Source: Bartonella tribocorum
Lineage (GTDB): Bacteria > Pseudomonadota > Alphaproteobacteria > Rhizobiales > Rhizobiaceae
Length of the DNA: 64,000 bases
Direction of reading: 5' to 3'
Assembly: GCF_002777915.1 (NCBI RefSeq)
Contig: NZ_NJGE01000002.1
Location: 43,713-107,712, forward strand
Notes under the pieces: generated by a model
Databases searched by the model: none
What the model was told of the DNA's origin: nothing
What the model saw: the letters and a program-made list of their open reading frames with translations, nothing else
In this document: one piece after another, positions 19,609-29,213 of the stretch
Layout: each line of letters begins with the position of its first letter
Numbering within the stretch: the stretch's first letter is position 1
Translations under genes and position numbers: made by a program

Positions 19609-19632
19609 CCAAAACGCTCTAAAGCGTTTTGG
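19609..19632. terminator. Hairpin between convergent MBL and BA14K genes
   Basis: A perfect ten-base stem, CCAAAACGCT (19609-19618) with AGCGTTTTGG (19623-19632), around a CTAA loop, begins three bases after the MBL stop. A weak AATTTTT run follows about 10 bases later on the plus strand. It probably serves the plus-strand gene and may act in both directions. Confidence 0.5.
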
Positions 19633-19667
19633 AGCCACTTAAATTTTTCTAAGCCAAAGCAAAGATG

Positions 19668-20390
19668 TTAGTTCAATGGAGCATAACAAAAGTGGTCTTG
19701 TCCATCATAGCCTCTAAAAGTACCTGTGCGGGGGTTGAATGAACGGTATTTTTTCTTGCAATATTGGAGCCAGCCACGAGTCCATGGTTGATGGAACGGT
19801 TGGTATGTGGTTATTGACTGAGATTCATAAATGATTTGGGTTTGGGGAACCTCTTGATACACCACTTGCGGAACCTCTTGATACACGACCTGTCCTTGTG
19901 GTACAGGTTGATAGATAATTTGTGGCTGTTCAGGTTTTTTCAAAACATTGCCAAGAATTGCTCCTGCCGCAAGACCAAGAATACCTGCTGCTAAAGCATC
20001 CCCTGAGTTATCACGCGTTACATGATGTTCATGTATATGATGATGTGTTATCTTTTTGCGCTCAGTATAATGATATGTTTTGTGTTCAACATGATGACGA
20101 TTATGTTCTCGCCTTTTATGATCAACATGATGGTGGGGATAAGTATGAGAAGAGTAATGTCTTTCAAAAGCAGAACGGTTGTTAGAATGATAAGAAGGGA
20201 CATAGGAATTCATTCCGTTCCTCATATCTTTCATTTGTTTATCCATACTTTTTCTCATATCATTTATTTGCTTCTCAATATGATTTTCACTATGCATCCA
20301 TTTCATATCTGCAAGTGCTATACTGAGCGGCATCAAAACGGTTGTGACTGATACCGCTGATAATACCGCTAATTTACTCGGTTTTCTCAT
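19668..20390 (-). CDS. Histidine-rich BA14K-family exported protein
   Basis: A 240-residue exported protein. It has a Sec signal (about 1-27), a charged coiled region rich in Met, Lys and Asp (about 35-62), and a strongly histidine-rich zone (about 80-125, with HHH and HHIHEHH clusters). A glycine/alanine-rich hydrophobic patch (about 132-148) follows, then a Gln/Val/Tyr-rich linker with two exact VVYQEVPQ repeats. The C-terminal 40 residues match the BA14K signature (WLQYCKKKYRSFNPRTG and FRGYDGQDHFC). In Brucella, BA14K is an immunoreactive lectin-like protein. The His-rich insert suggests metal binding, which is inference. AAGGAG precedes the ATG. Confidence 0.82.
   Translation of the reverse strand: MRKPSKLAVLSAVSVTTVLMPLSIALADMKWMHSENHIEKQINDMRKSMDKQMKDMRNGMNSYVPSYHSNNRSAFERHYSSHTYPHHHVDHKRREHNRHHVEHKTYHYTERKKITHHHIHEHHVTRDNSGDALAAGILGLAAGAILGNVLKKPEQPQIIYQPVPQGQVVYQEVPQVVYQEVPQTQIIYESQSITTYQPFHQPWTRGWLQYCKKKYRSFNPRTGTFRGYDGQDHFCYAPLN
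19846..19893. repeat. Two tandem 24-bp repeats inside the BA14K gene
   Basis: Two head-to-tail 24-base units beginning GGAACCTCTTGATACAC encode the duplicated VVYQEVPQ octapeptide. The copies are nearly identical, which suggests recent duplication or slippage. Confidence 0.8.
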
Positions 20391-21023
20391 AGCGACACTC
20401 CTTAACCTAAATTCCTATTTTTTCACATCATACATGTGCCAAACTGAATATAATCTGAACGACTTTTGACTTTATTTTGACAAAACGAATAAAGAGCTCT
20501 TTGGTTGACAAAAATTATTTTATAAAATCTCATTTTGTACAAGAGTAACAAGCTTTTTATTCAGCAGATAATTCTTGCATCAACTGGTTCCGATAACTTA
20601 AAAAAATACAAAAGTGATGACGTCATTATATTTTATGAGTTCTTTATTTTGCGATCGGTTTTGACATTGAGACAGTTGAGAAGAGCTGAGAATTTTTTTT
20701 AAATGAGTTTTATTTGAATGCACGTTTATTTGAAGTTTTTTTTAAAGTATCCTTTTCTTCAGTGTATGAGACATTTTTATTGAACTATAGGGCATGTTTT
20801 GTTTGTGCATATTTTGTGTGGGCTTTCAGAAATCCAAGGTTTATTTAAGAGTGTTAGATTATTTGTTTGCAAAATTTTTCTTTGTTTTTTGCCATTTTGT
20901 TAAAAGTATTTTTGAGAGATATTTTTTATTTTTCAAAACGTTTGTATCTATGGATGAACTTTCTTGGTCAAGATTTATATCATTTAAGAGTTAATGAGAT
21001 CATGAGTAGGGTGTTTGCTATGG
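20391..21023. other. Spacer BA14K gene/uvrB
   Basis: 633 AT-rich bases. A 66-codon frame at 20794-20994 is rich in Phe and has no ribosome-binding site or recognisable family. I regard it as chance. The left part must carry the BA14K promoter. No repeat copy or strong hairpin was seen. Confidence 0.35.
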
Positions 21024-23159
21024 CTATTTTAAGGGGGTATCGGCGATTGCGAGTTCTATTTTCTGGAGTTGTTTTATTTCATCACGAAGTCGTGCTGCTT
21101 CTTCAAAATTAAGATCTGCTGCTGCTTTACGCATTGATTTTTCCAGAGATTGAATATGATTTGCTAAATTGTTACGATCCACGTTATTTTGCGTGATAAA
21201 ATTAGAAATATTTGTAAGAGTTTGATGGTTTTCACTTCCTGCATTGAGAATATCATCGATATTTTTTTTGATACTGGTTGGTGTTATATGGTGTTTTTTA
21301 TTGTAGGTTATCTGTTTTTGTCGACGTCTTTGTGTTTCTTGTAAAGCACGTTCTATAGAGCCGGTAATTGTATCCGCATAAAGAATAACGCGACCATCTA
21401 CATTACGTGCGGCGCGACCGATGGTTTGTACGAGTGAGGTTTCTGAGCGCAAGAAACCCTCTTTATCGGCATCGAGTATGGCAACAAAACCGCATTCTGG
21501 AATATCCAAACCTTCTCGAAGGAGGTTGATCCCAATGAGGACATCAAAGGTGCCAAGTCGCAGATCACGGAGAATTTCAATACGCTCTAATGTATCAATA
21601 TCGGAATGCATATAGCGGACGCGAATACCTTGCTCGTGAAGATATTCCGTTAAATCCTCAGCCATGCGCTTGGTGAGGACAGTGACCAATGTACGGTAGC
21701 CTTTTTGAATTGTTTTACGAATTTCATTGACAACATCATCAACTTGAGTACGTGCTGGACGAATTTCTGTTTCTGGATCAACAAGCCCTGTTGGACGAAT
21801 AATTTGTTCAGCAAAAATACCATGGGATTGCTCTATTTCCCAGCGTCCTGGTGTTGCAGAAACAGCAATTGTTTGTGGGCGCATAGCATCCCATTCTTCA
21901 AAGCGCAAAGGACGGTTATCCATACAGGAAGGGAGGCGAAAGCCATATTCTGCTAGAGTAGCTTTTCTGCGAAAGTCACCACGATACATGCCACCAATTT
22001 GGGGAATCGTTACATGGCTTTCATCGATAAAAACAAGAGCATTGAGTGGAATATATTCGAATAAGGTTGGTGGTGGTTCACCAGGATTTCGTCCTGTCAA
22101 ATAACGTGAATAATTTTCAATTCCCGGACATGAACCCGTTGTTTCTAACATTTCTAAATCAAAAATTGTACGCTGTTCTAAGCGTTGTGCTTCTAAAAGG
22201 CGTCCAGCAGCATTCAATTCATCAAGACGTTGAACCAGTTCCATTTTGATGGCTTTCATTGCTTGATTTAAGGTTGGACGTGGTATTACGTAGTGTGAAT
22301 TGGCATAAATTTTAATAGATTGAAGGTCTCCTGTTTTTTGTCCGGTTAGAGGATCAAATTCCGTAATTGTTTCTACTTCATCGCCAAAAAGCGAGATACG
22401 CCAAGCACGATCTTCAAGGTGCACTGGAAAAACTTCAATGGTATCTCCTCGAACACGAAAAGAACCACGAATAAAATTAATGTCTTGTCGATAATACTGT
22501 TGAGAAACTAAATCAGCTAGGAATTTTCGTTGATTAAGTTTGTCCCTTTTTTGTATTTGTAAAGTCATGGCCGTATAGGTTTCTACTGAGCCAATCCCGT
22601 AGATACAGGAGACAGATGCAACAATAATAACGTCATCACGCTCTAAGATAGCACGTGTTGCAGCATGGCGCATGCGGTCGATTTGTTCATTAACAGAGGA
22701 TTCTTTTTCAATATAAGTGTCAGAGCGTGCAACATAGGCTTCTGGTTGATAATAGTCATAATAAGAAACAAAATATTCGACAGCATTGTGAGGAAAAAAG
22801 TTTTTAAATTCTCCATAAAGCTGTGCTGCTAAAGTTTTATTGGGGGCTAAAATGAGAGCTGGACGTTGTGTTTTTTCAATGACTTTCGCCATTGTATAGG
22901 TTTTGCCTGAGCCAGTAACCCCCAAAAGCACTTGTGTGCGCTCATTTTTTTTAATTCCCTCAACCAAAGTTTTAATGGCTTGAGGCTGATCTCCCGACGG
23001 TTTAAAGGATGTTTCGAGTTGAAACGGAATACCACCTTCAGATTTTTCAGGAGGAATAGGGCGGTGAGGTGTCCATAATGCACCATTCTTAAAAAGAGGA
23101 TTACCTGAAGCAATGAGAGCAGAAAGAGCTTCTACGGTTGCAGTAACACCATTTTTCAT
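21024..23159 (-). CDS. uvrB: Excinuclease ABC subunit B
   Basis: A 711-residue DNA-damage recognition helicase of nucleotide excision repair. Walker A is GVTGSGKT (80-87). The YYDYYQPEAYVARSDTYIEK region forms the beta-hairpin that clamps damaged DNA. Helicase motifs DESH, SATPG and the EGLDIPE and TIGRAARN blocks follow in order. The C-terminal UVR motif (about 670-705, DLNFEEAARLRDEIKQL) contacts UvrC. The N-terminus is about 45 residues longer than in E. coli, usual for Rhizobiales. It is a single gene with wide spacers on both sides. Confidence 0.97.
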   Translation of the reverse strand: MKNGVTATVEALSALIASGNPLFKNGALWTPHRPIPPEKSEGGIPFQLETSFKPSGDQPQAIKTLVEGIKKNERTQVLLGVTGSGKTYTMAKVIEKTQRPALILAPNKTLAAQLYGEFKNFFPHNAVEYFVSYYDYYQPEAYVARSDTYIEKESSVNEQIDRMRHAATRAILERDDVIIVASVSCIYGIGSVETYTAMTLQIQKRDKLNQRKFLADLVSQQYYRQDINFIRGSFRVRGDTIEVFPVHLEDRAWRISLFGDEVETITEFDPLTGQKTGDLQSIKIYANSHYVIPRPTLNQAMKAIKMELVQRLDELNAAGRLLEAQRLEQRTIFDLEMLETTGSCPGIENYSRYLTGRNPGEPPPTLFEYIPLNALVFIDESHVTIPQIGGMYRGDFRRKATLAEYGFRLPSCMDNRPLRFEEWDAMRPQTIAVSATPGRWEIEQSHGIFAEQIIRPTGLVDPETEIRPARTQVDDVVNEIRKTIQKGYRTLVTVLTKRMAEDLTEYLHEQGIRVRYMHSDIDTLERIEILRDLRLGTFDVLIGINLLREGLDIPECGFVAILDADKEGFLRSETSLVQTIGRAARNVDGRVILYADTITGSIERALQETQRRRQKQITYNKKHHITPTSIKKNIDDILNAGSENHQTLTNISNFITQNNVDRNNLANHIQSLEKSMRKAAADLNFEEAARLRDEIKQLQKIELAIADTPLK

Positions 23160-23463
23160 TGTTGTATCCTTTGATAGAAAAGCGCTGGTGATTCTAAAGG
23201 AAATACTATTTTTTACAATTTTATTACGATAACAGAAAAATATTATTGAACAGGTTTATTTTGGTTTACTGGAATATTCATGAGGATATTGATCAAGTTT
23301 TTTCTATGAGAGGAATAATTCTGCGAAAGGTTTCTTGGGAAGGGGCATATTGGTGCTTGTTCGTGACACTATTGCATTCCTACCATGATGATCTTCAAGA
23401 GGGCATAAGCTATTATGGTTGTTATGGAGAATAATCATATGGGGTCTGTTTTGAAACTAAAGA
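23160..23463. other. Spacer uvrB/SH3 gene
   Basis: 304 bases, the 5' side of uvrB and the 3' side of the SH3 gene. A 62-codon plus-strand frame at 23246-23434 has no family resemblance and no convincing ribosome-binding site. Nothing else seen. Confidence 0.35.
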
Positions 23464-23763
23464 CTACGGTTTTTCAACTAAAGACATTGTGTATGTGTGA
23501 TAAAGATCATTTCCATCTTTAAATGAAAGATAACGAGATGACACCCAGCCTATTTGAGCGTTATATTGGATATGGCACCAATTTCCTTCACAATTTTTAA
23601 CAAAAACCAACTCTCCAGCAGAGATTAAGCCACAAAGTGCATACTGAGTGCTGGGACCTGTTCTAAAATTAAGATTCGTTGTCACAAAGGCATCTGCTGC
23701 CTTAGACATTGTTGTGGCTAAAAATAAAGGGCCCAACATGAAAAAAATGACGAAAATTTTCAT
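23464..23763 (-). CDS. Secreted bacterial SH3-domain protein
   Basis: A 99-residue protein when started at the ATG that opens a clear signal peptide (MKIFVIFFMLG...). An in-frame ATG 17 codons upstream (23814) would place a charged stretch before the signal, so I prefer the inner start. A single SH3b domain fills the mature part, with LNFRTGPSTQYALCGLISAG, the paired cysteines of the KNCEGNWCHIQY segment and a GWVSSRYL end. Such domains bind peptidoglycan or act as envelope adaptors. It has no operon partner. The specific role is unknown. Confidence 0.8.
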   Translation of the reverse strand: MKIFVIFFMLGPLFLATTMSKAADAFVTTNLNFRTGPSTQYALCGLISAGELVFVKNCEGNWCHIQYNAQIGWVSSRYLSFKDGNDLYHTYTMSLVEKP

Positions 23764-24095
23764 TTTTCTGCAAAGAACTTCTTTAGAAATAATCCTTCTC
23801 TCTTCGTATACCATATGATTTCTTTTGCTAGACTATGATAAAATAAAAAAAATTACAATTCTTTCTTCTTTATGAGATTTTAAGGGAGAGTAGAGTTTAA
23901 CGTTTTAAACACCAAAATGAGATGTTTTAAACACTATTAATGCATGTTTTGTTTCCTTTATTTATTTTTATATGGAAAACAGAGATACTGTACTATATAA
24001 TAGAAAAGATCGTAGTTTTCGGATTCCAAAAGCAATTTTGGAAGCCGTTTTTTGTATTTTTATTAAACCTTCCGTGTAATAGAAAGGGACGGATT

Positions 24096-24569
24096 ATGGA
24101 AAAAGTTCCGATGACTACAGCTGGCTTTGAAAGTCTTAAAGAAGAGTTGCGTTGGCGTCAACAACAGGAACGTCCACGAATTATTGAAGCAATTTCTGAG
24201 GCGCGTGCCCATGGTGATTTGTCAGAAAACGCCGAATATCATGCTGCTAAAGAAGCACAAAGTCATAATGAGGGGCGTATAAATGAGCTTGAAGATTATA
24301 TCGCGCGGGCAGAGGTTATCGATGTCTCTCGTCTTTCAGGCGACAAAATCAAATTTGGAGCGACCATTAAACTTTTGGATGAGGATACTGAAGAAAAAAA
24401 GGTGTATCAGATCGTAGGGGATCAAGAAGCTGATGTAAAGATTGGTAAAATCTCTATTTCTTCACCGATTGCACGCGCACTCATTGGCAAGCAAGAGGGG
24501 GATGTGATTGAAGTGAATGCGCCTGGTGGTGCGCATAATTATGAAATCATTAAGGTTCAGTACATCTAA
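24096..24569 (+). CDS. greA: Transcription elongation factor GreA
   Basis: A 157-residue factor that enters the RNA polymerase secondary channel and stimulates cleavage of backtracked RNA. The N-terminal coiled coil carries the acidic-tip segment [18 protein letters not shown] (about 35-52). The C-terminal FKBP-like domain includes [15 protein letters not shown] placed the start at MEKVPMT, giving the family length. A longer frame back to 23940 adds 52 hydrophobic, atypical residues. A GAAAGGGACGG segment lies upstream. The glycosyltransferase gene begins six bases after the stop and is probably cotranscribed. Confidence 0.95.
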   Translation: MEKVPMTTAGFESLKEELRWRQQQERPRIIEAISEARAHGDLSENAEYHAAKEAQSHNEGRINELEDYIARAEVIDVSRLSGDKIKFGATIKLLDEDTEEKKVYQIVGDQEADVKIGKISISSPIARALIGKQEGDVIEVNAPGGAHNYEIIKVQYI

Positions 24570-24575
24570 ATTGTT

Positions 24576-25634
24576 ATGCGTGTGTCTTTGGAAGAAACTG
24601 AGATTATAGCGCCTCACTTTAAAAGGCGTTTGTCGGGAGTGACATCTACGATTATTCAGCTTGTTCCATTGATGCGCGAACAAGGGGTGCGTATATCTAC
24701 TCTGGGGGGTGGATTACCAAAAGAATTGCCGGCTCTTGCTTTTAGAGACCTTTTCGGACTTTGGAAAAGTCCGAAAGGGAAGTCGTTTCGTATTTGGCAT
24801 GCAAGGCGCAATATCGAGATGCTTTGTGGAATCTTTTTGCGTGATATCTTGAAAATGAAGCTGAAACTTATCTTTACATCGGCTTCACAACGCCATCATA
24901 AGCCTTTTACCAAATGGTTGATTCGCCGTATGGATAGGATTATTGCGACCAGTACGCATACGGGCGCTTATCTAGAAGTTCCTCATAAGGTTATTATGCA
25001 TGGGGTGGATGTGAGGCGTTTTACTCCTCCACAGACTCTTGATGATTACTTTGCTTCGACAGGATTTCCAGGAAAATATGCGATAGGATGTTTTGGACGT
25101 GTGCGCAGCTCAAAGGGAACAGATTTGTTTGTCGAGGCAATGATAGCATTATTGCCCCACTATCCTGAGTGGACAGCACTTATCGCTGGTCGAACGACGG
25201 AGCAACATTATAAATTTGAAAAAAAATTACGCCAAAAAATTGCAGAAGCGGGGTTAGAAGAGCGCATTATTTTTCTTGGTGAGATTTTAGACATTCCTTT
25301 GTGGTATCGTCGCCTGTCACTTTATGTTGCCCCTTCTCGTACAGAAGGTTTTGGTTTAACCCCCTTAGAGGCAATGGCATCACAGGTTACAGTTGTGACC
25401 AGTGATGCGGGAGCATATAAAGAATTGGTGGTGGAGGAAACAGGAACGGTTGTAAAAGCAGGAGATGGTCCGGCTTTAACGGCAGCTATTGAATCTTATT
25501 TTGCTGATGTAGAAAAAACATTGGCAGCCGGAAAGAAAGCTTTAATGTATGTTCGTACGCATTTTCCTTTGGAAAAAGAGGCAAGCGATATTGAAAGTGT
25601 TTACGAAGAACTTTTTGCGGAAAAAATATCTTAA
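24576..25634 (+). CDS. Family 4 glycosyltransferase, LPS-core type (LpcC/LpsB-like)
   Basis: A 352-residue GT-B-fold glycosyltransferase. The C-terminal Rossmann half starts with AIGCFGRVRSSKGTDLFVEA. The nucleotide-sugar EX7E motif lies in PSRTEGFGLTPLEAMAS (about 262-278). The N-terminal acceptor half is shortened and basic. Sequence style and the position directly after greA match rhizobial LpcC/LpsB mannosyltransferases, which add a mannose to the inner core of lipopolysaccharide. The sugar and acceptor are inferred, not seen. It likely shares the greA transcript. Confidence 0.85.
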   Translation: MRVSLEETEIIAPHFKRRLSGVTSTIIQLVPLMREQGVRISTLGGGLPKELPALAFRDLFGLWKSPKGKSFRIWHARRNIEMLCGIFLRDILKMKLKLIFTSASQRHHKPFTKWLIRRMDRIIATSTHTGAYLEVPHKVIMHGVDVRRFTPPQTLDDYFASTGFPGKYAIGCFGRVRSSKGTDLFVEAMIALLPHYPEWTALIAGRTTEQHYKFEKKLRQKIAEAGLEERIIFLGEILDIPLWYRRLSLYVAPSRTEGFGLTPLEAMASQVTVVTSDAGAYKELVVEETGTVVKAGDGPALTAAIESYFADVEKTLAAGKKALMYVRTHFPLEKEASDIESVYEELFAEKIS

Positions 25635-26510
25635 TTCTTAGTATTATATCAAAAATCTTCTTGAGGAATGATAAAAAGTGTTTTCCTTAAAGGTTATTTT
25701 TATTCTAGTGATATTTGGGAATAAAAAAATAATGCTTTAACTCAAAACTAGAGATTTATGCACTATCTTAAAGGTGTTGTTCTGATATTGTTCGTTTTGT
25801 AAGACTTAAATAGATAGCAAAAAAATGCTTTCTTATCTTAAAAAAGAAAATGACGGTATCACTATGGATAAAATAGTCATACATATTTTCAATAAATTCA
25901 TAATAAGATAGGTCTAAGATCAATATATTGATTCATATGGATAATTTACCTCTTCAATTTGAATAAGATTTTCTCATGTCAAATTTGTTGATATTAAATC
26001 AATGAGAACTATCTTTTTGCATATCACAATTGGAAGATGGCATATGGTGGATAAAAACTATTGAAGATAAGGTGTAAAGAGATTTCTTATAAATTATCTG
26101 AAATACAGGCTGTATAACATTAATAGAAAGAAAATAGTATGGTGGTGCTATTTATATCTTATTTTGTGGTACCGACTTGCAGCTTGTGATTGAAGTAAAA
26201 GTAATAATGCTTGTTTTATAATTTTCATGAAGACTGTGGTGTAATGGGGGTGAAGAGCATTGTGAGATGTTTTTTTAACAAGCTTGTAATAAATGGCATG
26301 TGTTTATAAGGCGATGACTTATTAGAAAAAAACATTTTTATCAGCAAATATTCATATTTTTTCATGAGAGATTATTTGTAAAAAAGGATGTTCTATGTAT
26401 CCATTTTATTTGAAACTTTAGGAAACCTTCAGTCGATTGATTGAAGATTGAATATTATTTTGCATATTGTTCACGCCTTTTTATCATGGTAAAATACAAT
26501 GCTCTATGCA
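25635..26510. other. Large spacer glycosyltransferase/trkH with repeat copy E
   Basis: 876 bases between convergent genes, too long for a simple 3'-3' junction. It contains the degenerate repeat copy E at 25978-26060. Everything else is AT-rich with stops in all frames. I found no integrase-like codons that survive after this copy, and no clear terminator for either neighbour. Confidence 0.45.
25978..26060 (+). repeat. Dispersed ~80-bp repeat, copy E (degenerate)
   Basis: The order of elements matches copies A-D: TCAAATTTGTTGATATT, AAATCAAT, then a TGCATATCACAA block, and finally CATATGGTGGATAAAAACTA, which is close to the 3' ends of copies C and D. It is the most diverged member, so the assignment rests on order and spacing of several short matches. 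Confidence 0.5.
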
Positions 26511-27917
26511 TTAGAATTGTTCACGCCAGAAAGCGGGAATAAAGAGGACGAATATTGTTATGATTTCAAGACGTCCAGCTAACATGAGAAAACTTAAAAT
26601 CCATAAAGCATTATCATTGATTGTAGAAAAATTACCAACGGGACCAATAATATCTCCAAAGCCTGGGCCAACATTTGAAAGTGCTGTTAAGACGCCCGTA
26701 AAGGCAGAGGTGAAGTCAAGACCGGTTGTCAGCAAAAATGCAGTGCCGATAACAAGGCAGAACATATAAAGACAAACAAAAAACAAAACGGCTTGAGCAA
26801 CATCATTTGATATATTTGAGTGATCGTAGCGCGCCTTTACAACGACATTAGGAGAAAGAAGTTTTTCTATATTTGTTTGTGTAATACGCCAAAGAATAAT
26901 GAGGCGATTGATTTTTATACCACCAGAAGTAGAACCAGCACATCCACCTGTAAAAGAAACAATGAAGAAAATTCCAAGCGCAAATGGTCCCCAAAGTTGA
27001 TAATCTTCAGCGCTGTAACCTGTGGTGCTAATAATGGATGAAAGGTGAAAAATGACATCAAGGAAAATCAAGTGGAAAGCGCGATGATCATGAAACCGTA
27101 GCCATGCTGCTAAAGCAAAGCTGAAAAGGAGAACGATGTGGAGAAAAACAATCACTTGTGGATCAAGGAAGCGTTTGGAGTGTCCAGGAAGGACTAATTT
27201 AACATAAAGTACGAAGGGCAAAGCAGAAAGCAACATGAAGATTGTTGAAATAATTAAGATGGCTGGTGTATCAGAAAAATAGCCAAAAGAAGCATCATGT
27301 GTTGAAAAACCAGCTGTTGCTACTGTACTCATCGCATGGTTAATGGCATCAAATAAATTCATACCCGCAGCGAAATAAGAAAGCATACAAGCCAATGTAA
27401 GTCCAACATAAGCGATGATAATTCCGTTAGCAATTTGATTGATGCGAGGCAATATTTTCTCAGATTTATCCGATGATTCCATATGAAAAAGGCGTACGCC
27501 ACCCACACGCAGTGAAGGCAAAAGCAAGAGAGCTAAACCAATAAAACCAATACCCCCAATCCAGCATATAATAGAACGCCATAACAAAATACTTCGCGAT
27601 AAATGATCAAGACCAGAAAGGACTGTAGAGCCTGTTGTTGTAATTCCAGAGACAGATTCAAAAATGGCTCCTGCTAGAGAAATGGGAAGAGGGGAAAGAT
27701 AAAGAGGTAAGGCACCTACGATACTTCCTGTAAGCCACAGACAAACAGTAAGCATAAAGCCAAGCCGTGCTGAAAAACGACAAGTAGCCCCCTTCGTTGC
27801 TAAAAGAATCAGCGTCGCTAACATGGTGGTTATGGCACAAGAATAGAGAAAGGTTATCCAATTATGGTTGTTGTCGTGCAAATCCACAAAAATTGGCAAA
27901 AGCATCGCTCCTCCCAT
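26511..27917 (-). CDS. trkH: Trk-type potassium uptake protein TrkH
   Basis: A 468-residue polytopic inner-membrane K+ transporter subunit with the four pore repeats of the family. Filter-like segments include SGITTTGSTVLSG, TVATAGFSTHD, SIISTTGYSAEDY and ALSNVGPGFGD. TrkH normally works with the NAD-binding subunit TrkA, which is not in the window. The first ATG (27917) cuts into the expected first membrane helix. The frame stays open and hydrophobic for another 18 codons, without ATG, GTG or TTG. An ATT at 27962 preceded by GGGAAC would restore the helix. The true start is therefore uncertain. Confidence 0.92.
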   Translation of the reverse strand: MGGAMLLPIFVDLHDNNHNWITFLYSCAITTMLATLILLATKGATCRFSARLGFMLTVCLWLTGSIVGALPLYLSPLPISLAGAIFESVSGITTTGSTVLSGLDHLSRSILLWRSIICWIGGIGFIGLALLLLPSLRVGGVRLFHMESSDKSEKILPRINQIANGIIIAYVGLTLACMLSYFAAGMNLFDAINHAMSTVATAGFSTHDASFGYFSDTPAILIISTIFMLLSALPFVLYVKLVLPGHSKRFLDPQVIVFLHIVLLFSFALAAWLRFHDHRAFHLIFLDVIFHLSSIISTTGYSAEDYQLWGPFALGIFFIVSFTGGCAGSTSGGIKINRLIILWRITQTNIEKLLSPNVVVKARYDHSNISNDVAQAVLFFVCLYMFCLVIGTAFLLTTGLDFTSAFTGVLTALSNVGPGFGDIIGPVGNFSTINDNALWILSFLMLAGRLEIITIFVLFIPAFWREQF

Positions 27918-28214
27918 GATTAACGCAAAACGTGCACAGACATTGATAATAAACTGAAAAATGACCGTTCCCTATCTTTGTATCTTTTTTTATTATGGTT
28001 TTGTGCTCATAAGAATTTACGTTTTTCTTTTTATAGGATAAAGATTAATTCTTAACATCAGCATGCCTTGATGAATTGGTCATCAGACCTTTTCATAAAA
28101 CTTAAAAAGAAGTGTATATAACATAATTGAGACTATTGAAAAATATTTTTTTAAAAGACTACGTTCCGTTATAATTTATAGAATTATTAAGTTGTAAAAA
28201 ATGAAGGGGATTGA

Positions 28215-29174
28215 ATGGTACAATCGCATATTCGTCTGCTGATTATCGGTTCAGGTCCGGCTGGTTATACAGCGGCGGTCTATGCGGCACGAGCAATGCT
28301 CCAGCCGGTTTTAGTGACAGGCTTACAGCAGGGTGGACAATTGACAATTACAACGGATGTCGAAAATTATCCAGGTTTTGCTGACCCCATTCAAGGACCA
28401 TGGTTGATGGAACAAATGGCAAAACAAGCTGAGAATATGGGGACAAAAATTATCTATGATACGATTACAAAGACAGATTTATTAAAGTATCCTTTTGTCT
28501 TATATGGGGATTCAGGAACCCAATATTCTTGTGATGCACTGATTGTTGCAACAGGAGCCAAAGCGCGCTGGCTTGGTTTAGAAAGTGAACAGACCTTTAT
28601 GGGTGGTGGTGTTTCTGCTTGCGCTACATGTGATGGTTTTTTTTACCGAGATAAGGATGTTATTGTTGTAGGAGGAGGAAATACAGCTGTTGAAGAGGCC
28701 CTTTATTTATCGCATATAGCAAAAAGTGTAAGCGTGGTTCATCGGAGAGAACAGTTTCGGGCAGAGAAAATTTTGCAAGATAGGTTGCTTGCTTGTAATA
28801 ATGTACGTGTTCTTTGGAATCATGTAGTCGAAGAAATTATAGGGCTTCCAGCTCAGGGGGCAAGGGGAGCTGTTGTAACAGGGGCACGTTTGAAAAATGT
28901 TAAAACAGGTTATGAGATGAAAGTGGAAGCAGAGGGAATATTTATTGCCATTGGGCATGATCCTGCTGTTTCTTTATTTGAAGGACAACTGAAACAAAAA
29001 CAAAGCGGCTATTTATGGACAGCACCGGATTCAACAGCAACAAGCATTGCTGGTGTTTTTGCTGCGGGGGATGTAACAGATGAAACATTTCGCCAAGCTG
29101 TAACAGCCGCGGGAAGGGGATGTATGGCAGCATTAGAAGCAGAACGGTTTTTAGATCTATCTAAGCGTTCATAA
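28215..29174 (+). CDS. trxB: Thioredoxin-disulfide reductase
   Basis: A 319-residue FAD/NADPH flavoenzyme that keeps thioredoxin reduced. The FAD-binding GSGPAGYTAAVYAARA is at about 12-27. The redox-active CATC is at Cys136/Cys139 with the usual DG after it. The NADPH loop GGGNTAVEEALYL lies near 154-166. The C-terminal FAD segment is AAGDVTDETFRQAVTAAGRG. AAGGGGATTG precedes the ATG. The lsrB/vtlR-type regulator follows 39 bases downstream on the same strand, the arrangement known in Sinorhizobium and Brucella relatives. Confidence 0.96.
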   Translation: MVQSHIRLLIIGSGPAGYTAAVYAARAMLQPVLVTGLQQGGQLTITTDVENYPGFADPIQGPWLMEQMAKQAENMGTKIIYDTITKTDLLKYPFVLYGDSGTQYSCDALIVATGAKARWLGLESEQTFMGGGVSACATCDGFFYRDKDVIVVGGGNTAVEEALYLSHIAKSVSVVHRREQFRAEKILQDRLLACNNVRVLWNHVVEEIIGLPAQGARGAVVTGARLKNVKTGYEMKVEAEGIFIAIGHDPAVSLFEGQLKQKQSGYLWTAPDSTATSIAGVFAAGDVTDETFRQAVTAAGRGCMAALEAERFLDLSKRS

Positions 29175-29213
29175 TTCATTGAGAATAGAGAGAATCTAGA
29201 GGTAGAATTAATT

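Noticed and set aside
20794-20994. 66-codon Phe-rich plus-strand frame
   Set aside because: No ribosome-binding site, low-complexity composition typical of AT-rich spacer, no recognisable motif.
23940-24095. N-terminal extension of GreA
   Set aside because: The 52 added residues are hydrophobic and unlike any GreA; the start at 24096 gives the normal length.
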